From an uncultured Ruminococcus sp. (GTDB lineage Bacteria; Bacillota; Clostridia; Oscillospirales; Acutalibacteraceae), in assembly GCA_902778175.1 (NCBI GenBank), contig CACYWT010000033.1, forward strand, positions 1 through 32,375: a stretch of 32,375 bases of DNA, in the 5' to 3' direction. Position numbers and translations under genes: made by a program. Position 1 is the stretch's first letter; each line of letters begins with the position of its first letter. Under the pieces are notes generated by a model. It was not told the DNA's origin and did no database searches. It worked only from the letters and a program-made list of their open reading frames with translations. Of this stretch, positions 7,401 to 13,934 are shown one piece after another.

Positions 7401-8291
7401 GGCTCTGAAATGGTCGATCCTTGTTACATCAAACATTCTTGCGGCGCCTGCAACACGGCGGATCCACCAATCGTAATTGGTTTCCTCAAGATAGATCCAG
7501 TCATACAGCGGGTTGCCCCAGAGCTGACCGGTTTCCGAGAAATAATCCGGCGGACAGCCTGCCACGCAGACGGGCTTACGCTCGTCGTCGAGCCAGAATA
7601 CATCGGGGTTAGCCCATGTATCCGCACTGTCCATTGCCACATAGATCGGCATATCGCCGAAAAGCTTTACGCCGTTGTCATTAGCGTATTCTTTAAGCTC
7701 TTTCCACTGTCTGTAGAACATAAACTGTGTCCATTTCCAGAACATTACGTCCTCATACAGCAGTCTGAGATAGTAATCTATGGTATCGGGATTGCGGTAT
7801 TTGATAAGGTGGTCAGGCCAGTCTGTCCACGGCTTATCGTCAAAGAACTTCTTTACAGCCATATACAGAGCGTAGTCTGTAAGCCAGCTGTTTTCGTCAC
7901 GCATGAAATCCCAGAATTCCTGCTGATCCTTCTGCTTGAAGGCTTCATATGCCTGCCTGAGCACATCAAAGCGGATATTGTACAGCCTTTCATAATCGAC
8001 GTACTGTTCGTTTGAGCCCCAGTCGATTTTCTTGAGGTCATCTCTTATAAGGAGATCCTCATCGCAGAGCATATCCAGATCAATCATATACGGGTTGCCC
8101 GCATAGGTTGAAAAGGACTGATACGGCGAATCACCATAGCTGGTCGGTCCCACAGGAAGGAGCTGCCAGTATTGCTGACCGGAGGCTTTCAGGAAGTCCA
8201 CGAATTCATAGGCAGCCTTACCCATAGTTCCTATTCCGTAGGGGGAAGGCAGTGAAGTAATCGGCATAAGTATGCCAGCACTTCTTGGCAT
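4434..8291 (-). CDS. Fusion of 4-alpha-glucanotransferase (MalQ) and alpha-glucan phosphorylase (GlgP)
   Basis: A single 1285-residue frame. Residues 1 to about 495 are a complete GH77 amylomaltase: nucleophile Asp293 (RIDHFR), acid/base Glu340 (IIAEDLG) and Asp395 (THDND), the same numbers as recalled for the Thermus aquaticus enzyme. From residue 499 to the end is a near full-length GT35 phosphorylase, with the pyridoxal-phosphate Lys1127 in SGTSNMKF followed by NGAVTIGTYDGAN. MalQ rearranges maltodextrins, and GlgP releases glucose 1-phosphate from their ends. Together they degrade maltodextrin or glycogen in the cytoplasm. The join is exactly where two separate genes would meet, and an internal GGAGG precedes Met499, so a free GlgP may also be made. 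No frameshift was seen. The start ATG follows GGAG at 11 bases. Promoter at 8384-8412. Confidence 0.95.
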   Translation of the reverse strand: MPRSAGILMPITSLPSPYGIGTMGKAAYEFVDFLKASGQQYWQLLPVGPTSYGDSPYQSFSTYAGNPYMIDLDMLCDEDLLIRDDLKKIDWGSNEQYVDYERLYNIRFDVLRQAYEAFKQKDQQEFWDFMRDENSWLTDYALYMAVKKFFDDKPWTDWPDHLIKYRNPDTIDYYLRLLYEDVMFWKWTQFMFYRQWKELKEYANDNGVKLFGDMPIYVAMDSADTWANPDVFWLDDERKPVCVAGCPPDYFSETGQLWGNPLYDWIYLEETNYDWWIRRVAGAARMFDVTRIDHFRAFDQFYAIPYGAKDAVVGEWLDGPKMRFFEKMKQRLGDIPIIAEDLGFQTPGVKKLLKDSGYPGMKILEFAFDSKEDSDYLPHNYTANSVCYTGTHDNDTIMGWLSSAKQKDIDYAVDYCRLDKTEGYNWGFIRTAYASVSDYAIVQMQDILGLGGEARINTPSTLGGNWTWRMKKGAATPKIAKKLYNLSKNYRRLEDDKKMKKNAIIDNLVLTAKNEYCKELNELSPAELHEALGKAMMGDISERWAESKRNHASGRRAYYLSAEFLMGRMMYNNLYAMGILEQTKKLLADKGIDINVFEEIDDAALGNGGLGRLAACFLDSAATHDVPLDGYGIRYKYGLFKQEIVDGFQVEVADDWQRFGDPWCIRRNEDIVTVNFADQTVKAVPYDMAIIGYGTKNINTLRLWEAEAISDFNFLEFNDCKYDEAVKEKNDAENISKVLYPNDNSYEGKVLRLKQQYFFSSASLQDILKKYKAKYGTDLSHFADETAIQLNDTHPTISIPEFVRLLTNDGCDFDWALDVARKTFSYTNHTVMQEALEKWDIKLMKSVIPDVYEIIVKINDKLMAELKEKKVSKADIENMQIVDGHRVHMARMATYISTYVNGVAAIHTQILKDETLKEWYALYPERFQNKTNGVTQRRWLGLCNPELSEFITDLIGNKWLRNLDELKKLEKHLTQENIDKFSGIKYQKKKELSEFIQKHEGIWIDPDFFYDIQVKRLHEYKRQLMNAFSIMAIYFRLKEGKLPNFTPTAFIFGAKAAPGYARAKAIIKYINEIANLVNNDPEVNNKMKVIFVSNYNVSYAEKIIPAADIHEQISTAGTEASGTSNMKFMANGAVTIGTYDGANIEIAECAGEENEYIFGARVEEINELKNSYDPKKLYDENEEMKKVIDTLIDGRFSDGGKTGEGSFAELHDSLLKGTSWHKADHYFILRDLPEYIETKIRVNNDYKDKRAFGYKCLMNTANCGKFSSDRTILEYANELWKVKSK

Positions 8292-8383
8292 AGATCAATC
8301 ATCTCCGTTCTATTATATTATATTTTGCGTGCTTTTTCCATTAACACTTTCGTATATTGAAAAAGTTTTTACATTCGTAATAT

Positions 8384-8412
8384 ATTTTATCACGATTTTT
8401 ATTTATAATCAA
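8384..8412 (-). promoter_or_regulatory. Promoter of the malQ-glgP fusion gene
   Basis: On the minus strand TTGATT and TAAAAT are 17 bp apart, about 90 bp upstream of the start codon. The remaining 8292-8495 intergenic stretch is AT-rich, and I see no clear catabolite-control site in it. Confidence 0.65.
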
Positions 8413-8495
8413 TAGTTTTGCACAAAATTTTCGTATATTTGTTTTTGAAATTGTTTTTTTTGATTCTTTTATACAAAAATCAGTCTTCAGGCTTG

Positions 8496-9008
8496 TTATT
8501 CCGGGAGCTTTCCGGACAGCCGGCGGGCTTCCTCAGCAGCAAGCGCAAGGGCGGCAAGCGCTGCGCGAACTCTGACTTTTTCGCGGCTTTCGTTTCCGTC
8601 GGGCGGAGAAAGTATGCTTCTTGTTCCGAGGCTGCTGCTCACGCCGATAAAAACCGTACCGACGGGTTTATCGGGTGTGCCGCCGGAGGGTCCTGCGATA
8701 CCGCTGGTCGATATCCCGATATCCGCGCCAGACATACGGCGAACTCCCTCAGCCATTTCGCAGACGGTACGGTGGCTGTATTCGGTAAGCTCGTCGAGGG
8801 TCTTCTGCGATACCCCAAGGATCTCATGCTTTATCCTGTTGGAATATGAGCATATACCGAGTTCAATGATTTCCGATGCTCCGGGAACGGAGGTTATCAT
8901 TTCGGATATCATTCCGCCGGTAAGGCTTTCCGCTGCGGCGATCTTCAGACCGTATTTTTTAAGCAGCCCGACAAGCTGCGGCGCTGTATTGTTATTATCA
9001 GTTTCCAT
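8496..9008 (-). CDS. CinA C-terminal domain protein (nicotinamide-nucleotide amidase, PncC type)
   Basis: A stand-alone CinA C-terminal domain of about 170 residues. Characterised members hydrolyse nicotinamide mononucleotide to nicotinic acid mononucleotide and ammonia, recycling pyridine nucleotides in the cytoplasm. Visible motifs are AAAESLTGG (about residues 24-32, with the catalytic Ser/Thr) and SGIAGPSGG followed by PVGTVFIG. The frame extends to 9095, but the upstream part is an unlikely AT-rich sequence. The ATG at 9008 has AGGTG just before it and matches the normal start of the domain. The C-terminal helix is Ala- and Arg-rich. It is a separate unit with its own promoter, upstream of and in the same direction as malQ-glgP. 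Whether the activity is amidase or another CinA role cannot be told here. Confidence 0.9.
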   Translation of the reverse strand: METDNNNTAPQLVGLLKKYGLKIAAAESLTGGMISEMITSVPGASEIIELGICSYSNRIKHEILGVSQKTLDELTEYSHRTVCEMAEGVRRMSGADIGISTSGIAGPSGGTPDKPVGTVFIGVSSSLGTRSILSPPDGNESREKVRVRAALAALALAAEEARRLSGKLPE

Positions 9009-9045
9009 ATGATCACCTGATCGTGTTGCGTAATAATACACTTTA

Positions 9046-9074
9046 ATTTTAGCATTATTTTTATAAAATAACAA
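9046..9074 (-). promoter_or_regulatory. Promoter of the CinA-type gene
   Basis: On the minus strand TTGTTA and TAAAAT are 17 bp apart, about 38 bp before the chosen ATG at 9008. This also argues against the longer reading frame starting at 9095, which would begin upstream of the promoter. Confidence 0.65.
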
Positions 9075-9202
9075 CATTTTTTTGCGAAAATACATTATTT
9101 TTTTAGTTAAAAAACAAAAGACCTGTATTGTTCGCAGACTTGTTCATAAATTATTAACAATTAAAGAGTGATAAAAGAATATACTATATAATATATTATT
9201 GT

Positions 9203-9233
9203 CAAGGCGACACCGCGCAAAGACAGTGCCTTG
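9203..9233. repeat. Fragment of the miniature inverted-repeat family, copy D
   Basis: About 27 bases starting AAGGCGACACCGC resemble the left end of copies B and C. The piece is closed by CAAGGC/GCCTTG. It looks like a decayed or internally deleted copy in the presumed leader of the next gene (start 9267). Confidence 0.45.
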
Positions 9234-9266
9234 AAAATTATTATCTGACCGAAGGGAGGTGCTGTA

Positions 9267-9791
9267 ATGCTGAGAGATCAGTCTTTTTTCAGCGTACTGA
9301 TAATAAACATTTTTATTGCAGTAATATGGCATTTTGCGGTATTCATGATCTGCATACTGATGGATACAAGCTTTTTCAATGAGGAGAAAAAGATGTACCG
9401 TCCGAAAAAATGGGAACGCGGCGGCAGATTCTACAGCGACACACTGAAAATCAATTCATGGAAAGATATAATGCCGCAGTATATCGGCAAAAACGGTTTT
9501 TCAAAGGATCATCTGGATGCTCTGTCGCCGGAATATCTTGATGAATTTATTATGGAAACCTGCCGCGGAGAATGGAACCATACCGCAAACTGCGTTCTCT
9601 GCATAGTACTTATGATAATAAACCGTCCTCTGTCCGGAGCGATTTTTTCTCTTCTGGTATTTGCGGCTAATATGCCGTTTACGCTGATACAGAGATATAA
9701 CCGTTTCCGTTTGCAGAAACTCAGGCAGACGTTGATAAGAAAATCAAACAGAGGAAGAAAAGGGACTGTCTTACAGACGGGAAAGGAATAA
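9267..9791 (+). CDS. CrtO-like (glycosyl-4,4'-diaponeurosporenoate acyltransferase family) membrane protein
   Basis: A 174-residue protein with an N-terminal hydrophobic segment (about 5-33) and further hydrophobic segments near 105-145. It aligns by eye with the staphylococcal CrtO acyltransferase across its length: the FEKHGKFW-like stretch is WERGGRFY here, the Glu-Thr-(Lys/Cys)-Arg-(Ala/Gly)-Glu stretch with a following His is METCRGEWNH, and the end is ANMPFTLIQRYNRFRL, where CrtO has ANVPIIIVQRYNRPRL. CrtO attaches a fatty acid to a glycosylated carotenoid, the last step of staphyloxanthin synthesis. No carotenoid genes are visible here, so the substrate is probably another membrane lipid or glycoside (inference). 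It has a strong AGGGAGGTG site and is followed after 3 bp by rsmE, so it heads that operon. Confidence 0.75.
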   Translation: MLRDQSFFSVLIINIFIAVIWHFAVFMICILMDTSFFNEEKKMYRPKKWERGGRFYSDTLKINSWKDIMPQYIGKNGFSKDHLDALSPEYLDEFIMETCRGEWNHTANCVLCIVLMIINRPLSGAIFSLLVFAANMPFTLIQRYNRFRLQKLRQTLIRKSNRGRKGTVLQTGKE

Positions 9792-9794
9792 TTT

Positions 9795-10526
9795 ATGGAC
9801 TGGTTTTTTACATCTGCCGAAGCACGTCCCGGCAGCACCCTCGTCATTACGGGAGAGGACGCCGCGCATATCACTAAATCTCTGCGTATGTCCGTAGGGG
9901 AAGTGATAACCATGTGTTCTCCCGAAGGAGCGGAAATGCTCTGCAGGATCGAGAGAATAACCGCCGAAGGAGTATTTGTACAGGTCGTGACAAAGGAACA
10001 GTGCTGTCATGAGCCGACAGTCGGCGTGACGCTGTATTTTGCGCTGACAAAGGGCGACAAGCCCGAAACAGTAATACAGAAATCCGTAGAGCTTGGCGCG
10101 GTGAAGATAGTGCCGGTGCTTACAAGGCGGTGCGTTTCACGTCCCGACGGAAAAAGCATGGACAAAAAGCTTGCGCGTTACCGCAAAATAGCGCTGCAGG
10201 CTGCGATGCAGTCGCGCAGGGGTATCATTCCTGAGATCGGGGATATGAAGGATCTGAAAAATGCCGCGGCTGAGCTTTCAGGATATGACAAGGCTGTTGT
10301 ATTCTATGAGGGCGGCGGAAAACCGCTCAGGGAAATAATTACGGGCATTGATAAGACCGTCGCTGTATTTATCGGTCCGGAGGGAGGCTTTGACGAGGAG
10401 GAAATCAGCCTTCTCACGCAAAACGGCGCCGTATGCGCGACCCTCGGCAAGCGTATACTCCGCGCCGAAACAGCCCCTCTTGCAGCCCTTGCCGCCATAA
10501 TGTTCCATACGGGAAATCTTGAATGA
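9795..10526 (+). CDS. rsmE: 16S rRNA (uracil(1498)-N(3))-methyltransferase
   Basis: Methylates N3 of U1498 in 16S rRNA using S-adenosylmethionine, near the decoding centre of the 30S subunit. The 243-residue length is usual. An N-terminal PUA-like part carries LVITGEDAAHITKSLRM. The SPOUT trefoil-knot domain has QKSVELGAVKIVPV, the glycine-rich FIGPEGGFDEEEI and the final LGKRILRAETAPLAAL, all diagnostic. The ATG lies 3 bp after the previous stop with AAGGA in front, so translation is probably coupled. It stands ahead of mtnN, which removes S-adenosylhomocysteine, the by-product of this type of reaction. That link may be fortuitous. Confidence 0.95.
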   Translation: MDWFFTSAEARPGSTLVITGEDAAHITKSLRMSVGEVITMCSPEGAEMLCRIERITAEGVFVQVVTKEQCCHEPTVGVTLYFALTKGDKPETVIQKSVELGAVKIVPVLTRRCVSRPDGKSMDKKLARYRKIALQAAMQSRRGIIPEIGDMKDLKNAAAELSGYDKAVVFYEGGGKPLREIITGIDKTVAVFIGPEGGFDEEEISLLTQNGAVCATLGKRILRAETAPLAALAAIMFHTGNLE

Positions 10527-10570
10527 GCGGCGCATGATCGCAGAGCCAAAAATCAGGGAGGTATATAACA

Positions 10571-11278
10571 ATGTTAGGAATTATCGGAGCAATGGATATC
10601 GAGGTAAACGGTATCATAGCAAAAATGGAAGAGCCGCAGGAAAAGACCGTCAGCTCTATGAAATTTACTGTGGGTAAGATCGGAGGAACGGAATGTGTCG
10701 TCGCAAAATGCGGTATCGGCAAGGTCAATGCCGCTATGTGCGCCCAGACAATGATACTCTGTTTCAAACCCGATATGATAATCAATACCGGTATCGCCGG
10801 AAGTACTTCGGACAAGACCCATATCGGCAGCGTTGTAATAGCAGAAAATGTCGTTCAGCATGATTTCGATACGACAGCCCTCGGTGATGAAAAGGGTATG
10901 CTTTTCCTGCCTGATGAAAATATCGTATTTATCCCCACCGATAAAAAGCTCAGAGATGAGCTTTCTGCTGTATGCGCAAGCCTTGATGATGTTGACCATA
11001 CTATCGGAAATATCGCAACGGGCGATCTCTTTATTTCTACAAGGGAGCTTCGCAGCAAGCTCAATAAGAAATTTGCTGCCATTGCCTGCGAAATGGAGGG
11101 CGGCAGCATAGGTCATGTCTGCTATGTCAACCGTGTGCCGTTCTGTATCCTCAGATCCATCTCCGACGACAATTCAAGCGACAGCGGCGCGGCTGAGGAA
11201 TATCACGTTTTTGCTCAGTCCGCAGCGGAAAAGGCTATTGAGATCATTACCGCCTTTATCGCAGGTCACGAAAAATGA
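10571..11278 (+). CDS. mtnN: 5'-methylthioadenosine/S-adenosylhomocysteine nucleosidase
   Basis: Cleaves adenine from S-adenosylhomocysteine and methylthioadenosine, relieving inhibition of methyltransferases and feeding the activated methyl cycle, in the cytoplasm. The 235-residue length is normal. Visible are the start GIIGAMDIEV with Glu11, the ribose-binding CEMEGGSIGHV with Glu176, and the catalytic Asp199 in RSISDD. An AGGGAGG site precedes the ATG at 10571. The TGA overlaps the ATG of the next gene (ATGA at 11275-11278), so the two are translationally coupled. The usual partner luxS is not visible in this window. Confidence 0.95.
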   Translation: MLGIIGAMDIEVNGIIAKMEEPQEKTVSSMKFTVGKIGGTECVVAKCGIGKVNAAMCAQTMILCFKPDMIINTGIAGSTSDKTHIGSVVIAENVVQHDFDTTALGDEKGMLFLPDENIVFIPTDKKLRDELSAVCASLDDVDHTIGNIATGDLFISTRELRSKLNKKFAAIACEMEGGSIGHVCYVNRVPFCILRSISDDNSSDSGAAEEYHVFAQSAAEKAIEIITAFIAGHEK

Positions 11279-12210
11279 TCAGGATAGACCTTATTACGGG
11301 CTTTCTCGGCTCGGGCAAAACCACATTCATAAAAAAATACGCCCGTTATCTTATGGATAAGGGCTTGCGTATAGGCATACTCGAAAATGATTACGGCGCG
11401 GTAAATGTTGACGTTATGCTTCTCGGAGAGCTTGAGGGCGAACGCTGTATGCTTGAAACGGTTGCAGGCGCCTGTGACGGCGACTGCCGCAGACGCAGGT
11501 TCAAGACCAAGCTTATCGCGCTTGCCATTAGCGGCTGTGAAAGAGTTATCGTTGAACCGAGCGGGATATTCGACACGGACGAGTTCTTCGATTCGCTGCG
11601 CGAGGAGCCGCTCGACAGATGGTACGAAACAGGCAGCGTTATCTGTATTGCCGACGCGGGGCTTCGGGGCGGTCTTTCCGCCGAGGAGAGGTTTATCCTC
11701 GGCTCCCAGTGCGCCAGCGCAGGAGCAGTGCTTATGAGCCGCACCCAGCTTTATACGGAAAAGCAATGCCGTGACGCCGCAGAAATCGTCAGAGCCGCCG
11801 CAAAGGATATCGGCGCCGATGTGGGAAATGAAAGATTCATTTTTACTCCTTGGGACGAACTGACAGATAATGACATGGATTCGCTTTCCTGCTGCGGCAG
11901 GGGCAGCAGCGATTTTGTCAAGAAATTCAGGGAAACAAAGGATCACAGTACTCTTTATTTCATGCATAACGGTCTTGACCGGAAATCGGCTGCGCAGCTT
12001 ACGGATAAGCTTATGAGCGACCCGTCCTGCGGAAAAATTCTCAGGATAAAGGGCTTTTTCTGCGAGAACGGACAATGGTTCGAGCTTAATGCCGCGCAAA
12101 GCTCCGTTACCTGTACGGAAATTCCGGAGGGACAGGATATCATTATAGTCATAGGGAAAGATCTTGATAAAAAGAATACAGAAAAATATTTCGGGAGAGA
12201 TCAGTCATGA
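11275..12210 (+). CDS. CobW/COG0523-type GTPase with an altered metal motif
   Basis: A 311-residue P-loop GTPase of the CobW family. Members are metal chaperones that deliver zinc, cobalt, iron or other metals to target enzymes. The Walker A motif GFLGSGKTTF is at residues 9-18, followed by LENDYGAVNVD, as in family members. The family's usual metal site, Cys-x-Cys-Cys, is replaced by GACDGDC (Cys67 and Cys71). IVEPSGI at about residues 110-116 corresponds to the family's switch region, and MSRTQL stands where the Asn-Lys-x-Asp base-reading motif is normally found. A C-terminal CobW_C-like domain covers roughly 215-305. It overlaps mtnN upstream and coaB downstream by ATGA. The target is unknown, and the neighbours give no metal enzyme. 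Confidence 0.85.
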   Translation: MIRIDLITGFLGSGKTTFIKKYARYLMDKGLRIGILENDYGAVNVDVMLLGELEGERCMLETVAGACDGDCRRRRFKTKLIALAISGCERVIVEPSGIFDTDEFFDSLREEPLDRWYETGSVICIADAGLRGGLSAEERFILGSQCASAGAVLMSRTQLYTEKQCRDAAEIVRAAAKDIGADVGNERFIFTPWDELTDNDMDSLSCCGRGSSDFVKKFRETKDHSTLYFMHNGLDRKSAAQLTDKLMSDPSCGKILRIKGFFCENGQWFELNAAQSSVTCTEIPEGQDIIIVIGKDLDKKNTEKYFGRDQS

Positions 12211-12929
12211 ACATTCTTATCACCGCCGGCGGAACCGCTGAGCCTATCGACAGGGTGAGAAGCATTACCAATACAGGTACGGGAAAGCTCGGCAGTCTGA
12301 TCGCGGACTGCGCCGCCGGATATGAAAAGACGGAAAAAATATTCTACATACACTCAAGGAACGCCGTTCTTCCTTCAAGCGGCAGAGTAACTCTTATACC
12401 GATAAGCTCGACTCAGGATCTTGAGGACGCGGTAAGAAAGCTTGCCGCAGACGAGAGGATAGACGTCATCATTCACAGCATGGCTGTCAGCGATTACCGG
12501 GTCCGCGCTGTTATCGGGGCTGAAATGCTTGCCGGCGCGGGCGGCAGTACGGAAAGCATACTTGAGCTTTTTGACGCTAACGATATGAGAAGGGGCTGCA
12601 ATAAGCTTTCTTCCTCAATGAAGGATCCCGTTATACTGTTGGAGCCGACGCAGAAGGTGCTTCCGCTGATGCGCTCTCTTATGCCGCAGGCAAGGCTTGT
12701 GGGGTTCAAGCTTCTCGATCATGTTCCGAGAGAGGATCTGATTCTGGTAGCGCAAAGACTTCTCGAAAAAAACGGCTGCGATTATGTTCTTGCCAATGAT
12801 TATGCCACTGTCGAAGCCGGCGCTCACGAGGGTATACTGATAGACCGCAGCGGCGAGCTTGGCAGCTTTGTCGGCAAGGAGAATATCGCAAAGGGAATAA
12901 TGAAAATACTTATGGAGGAAAAACAATGA
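12207..12929 (+). CDS. coaB: Phosphopantothenate--cysteine ligase (stand-alone CoaB)
   Basis: Joins 4'-phosphopantothenate and cysteine using a nucleotide triphosphate, the second step of coenzyme A synthesis from pantothenate. The 240-residue protein starts NILITAGGTAEPID, with RSITNTGTGKLG at about 19-30, as in DFP domains. It continues with VIIHSMAVSDYR at about 90-101, and the C-terminal half has RLVGFKLL and YVLANDY. Most bacteria carry CoaB fused behind CoaC. Here it is a separate protein encoded just before coaC, as in streptococci. It overlaps the previous and next genes by ATGA, and CoaB and CoaC are therefore probably made in similar amounts and may associate. Confidence 0.92.
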   Translation: MNILITAGGTAEPIDRVRSITNTGTGKLGSLIADCAAGYEKTEKIFYIHSRNAVLPSSGRVTLIPISSTQDLEDAVRKLAADERIDVIIHSMAVSDYRVRAVIGAEMLAGAGGSTESILELFDANDMRRGCNKLSSSMKDPVILLEPTQKVLPLMRSLMPQARLVGFKLLDHVPREDLILVAQRLLEKNGCDYVLANDYATVEAGAHEGILIDRSGELGSFVGKENIAKGIMKILMEEKQ

Positions 12930-13468
12930 ACATAATACTCGGAATAACCGGCAGCATTGCCGCATACAAGGCAGCGGATATAGCAAATTCCCTGACAAAG
13001 CAGGGGCACAGCGTTTTTGCCGTAATGACTGATGCTGCTCAGAAATTCATCACTCCGCTGACCCTGCAGACGCTTACGAAAAATCCGGTCTATACGGATA
13101 TGTTTGCCGCGGAAAAGCCGGAGGAGGTCGCGCATATCGCTCTTGCGCAGAAGGCGGATCTTGTGCTTGTCGCGCCTGCAAGCGCCGATTTCATAGCCAA
13201 AGCCGCAGCAGGTATCGCGGACGATATGCTGACGACGGTAATGCTGCCGCTGAAAAGGGAAACACCGGTGATAATCTGTCCGGCTATGAATACATTCATG
13301 TATGACAATCCGGTAACGCAGCGCAATCTTGCCGTACTTGCCGGACTCGGATACAGGATCGTGGAGCCGAGGGAGGCGCTTCTCGCCTGCGGGGTGACCG
13401 GGCGCGGCGCGCTTGCCGATATCGACGCCATACTTGCCGCCTGCGCTGAGGCGGCGGATAAAGCCTGA
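12926..13468 (+). CDS. coaC: Phosphopantothenoylcysteine decarboxylase (stand-alone CoaC)
   Basis: Flavin-dependent decarboxylation of 4'-phospho-N-pantothenoylcysteine to 4'-phosphopantetheine in coenzyme A synthesis. The 180-residue length suits a single-domain HFCD flavoprotein. Visible are LGITGSIAAYKA at the start, the active-site His70 in VAHIAL, PAMNTFMYDNP (the PxMNxxMW-type motif, with Tyr in place of Trp) at 119-129, and Cys155 in LACGVTGRG. It overlaps coaB by ATGA and is the last gene of the plus-strand operon beginning at 9267. The hairpin downstream is split by a mobile repeat. Confidence 0.95.
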   Translation: MNIILGITGSIAAYKAADIANSLTKQGHSVFAVMTDAAQKFITPLTLQTLTKNPVYTDMFAAEKPEEVAHIALAQKADLVLVAPASADFIAKAAAGIADDMLTTVMLPLKRETPVIICPAMNTFMYDNPVTQRNLAVLAGLGYRIVEPREALLACGVTGRGALADIDAILAACAEAADKA

Positions 13469-13495
13469 TCCTGCTGATATATGACATAAAAAAAC

Positions 13496-13635
13496 GGCTG
13501 CCGAATTTTTAAGGCAATACCGCACAAAGATAGTGCCGCAGATGCGCCGCCAATTTTTTCGTCAGATTGTGCAAAACGAGCGTAGTTAACCTGACGGTTA
13601 TCAAGCTGTGCGGTGTTGTCTTAAGTGCGGCAGCC
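13496..13635 (-). terminator. Terminator hairpin split by a mobile repeat
   Basis: GGCTGCCG (13496-13503) and CGGCAGCC (13628-13635) are exact complements. On the minus strand the distal arm is followed by seven T, so this was the terminator of the minus-strand gene at 13647-13916. It may also have served coaC. The 108-bp repeat copy B, flanked by TTAA on both sides, now lies in its loop. Removing it and one TTAA restores a hairpin with a loop of about 12 bases. The insertion itself folds back, so the hairpin may still form. Confidence 0.6.
13513..13620. repeat. Miniature inverted-repeat element, copy B (108 bp)
   Basis: The ends GGCAATACCGCAC and GTGCGGTGTTGTC are inverted repeats with two differences. 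TTAA flanks both sides (13509-13512 and 13621-13624). The first 85 bp match the reverse complement of the right half of copy A. It has no coding capacity. It is inserted in the loop of a terminator hairpin. Confidence 0.8.
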
Positions 13636-13646
13636 TTGATCTTTTA

Positions 13647-13916
13647 TTATTCGCTCCGGTGTTCATCGGGCATAGTTTCGGCTTCGTCCCTCAGTGCGCG
13701 ATAGCCGACAACAAAAGCCATTGCTTCAAATACAATGGAGAACTGACATATCGTTGCTGTGGTCAGCTTGCCCTTTTCCATACCGAATACGGAGCCTATT
13801 GCATTAAGCGCGTCCTTGCCGCCGTCAATGAACAGTACAGCGCCAAGAATTATTATCAGCAGCCCGATACCGCCGAAAACTATCGCAGTGATCAGCAGGG
13901 GCTTGTTTTTCAGCAT
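13647..13916 (-). CDS. Small membrane protein with two hydrophobic segments
   Basis: An 89-residue protein with hydrophobic segments at about 7-29 and 52-71 separated by a Gly- and Lys-containing stretch, ending in a charged, acidic tail. GGGAGG stands 7 bases before the ATG, so it is likely translated. It is the last gene of the minus-strand group that includes argS and lies 18 bp after the MetH-like gene. Family not recognised, and no function can be assigned. Confidence 0.7.
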   Translation of the reverse strand: MLKNKPLLITAIVFGGIGLLIIILGAVLFIDGGKDALNAIGSVFGMEKGKLTTATICQFSIVFEAMAFVVGYRALRDEAETMPDEHRSE

Positions 13917-13934
13917 AGGAATTCCTCCCTTGTA

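Noticed and set aside
11266-12099. 277-codon minus-strand open frame
   Set aside because: Antisense to the CobW-type gene, which has a P loop and ATGA overlaps with both neighbours.
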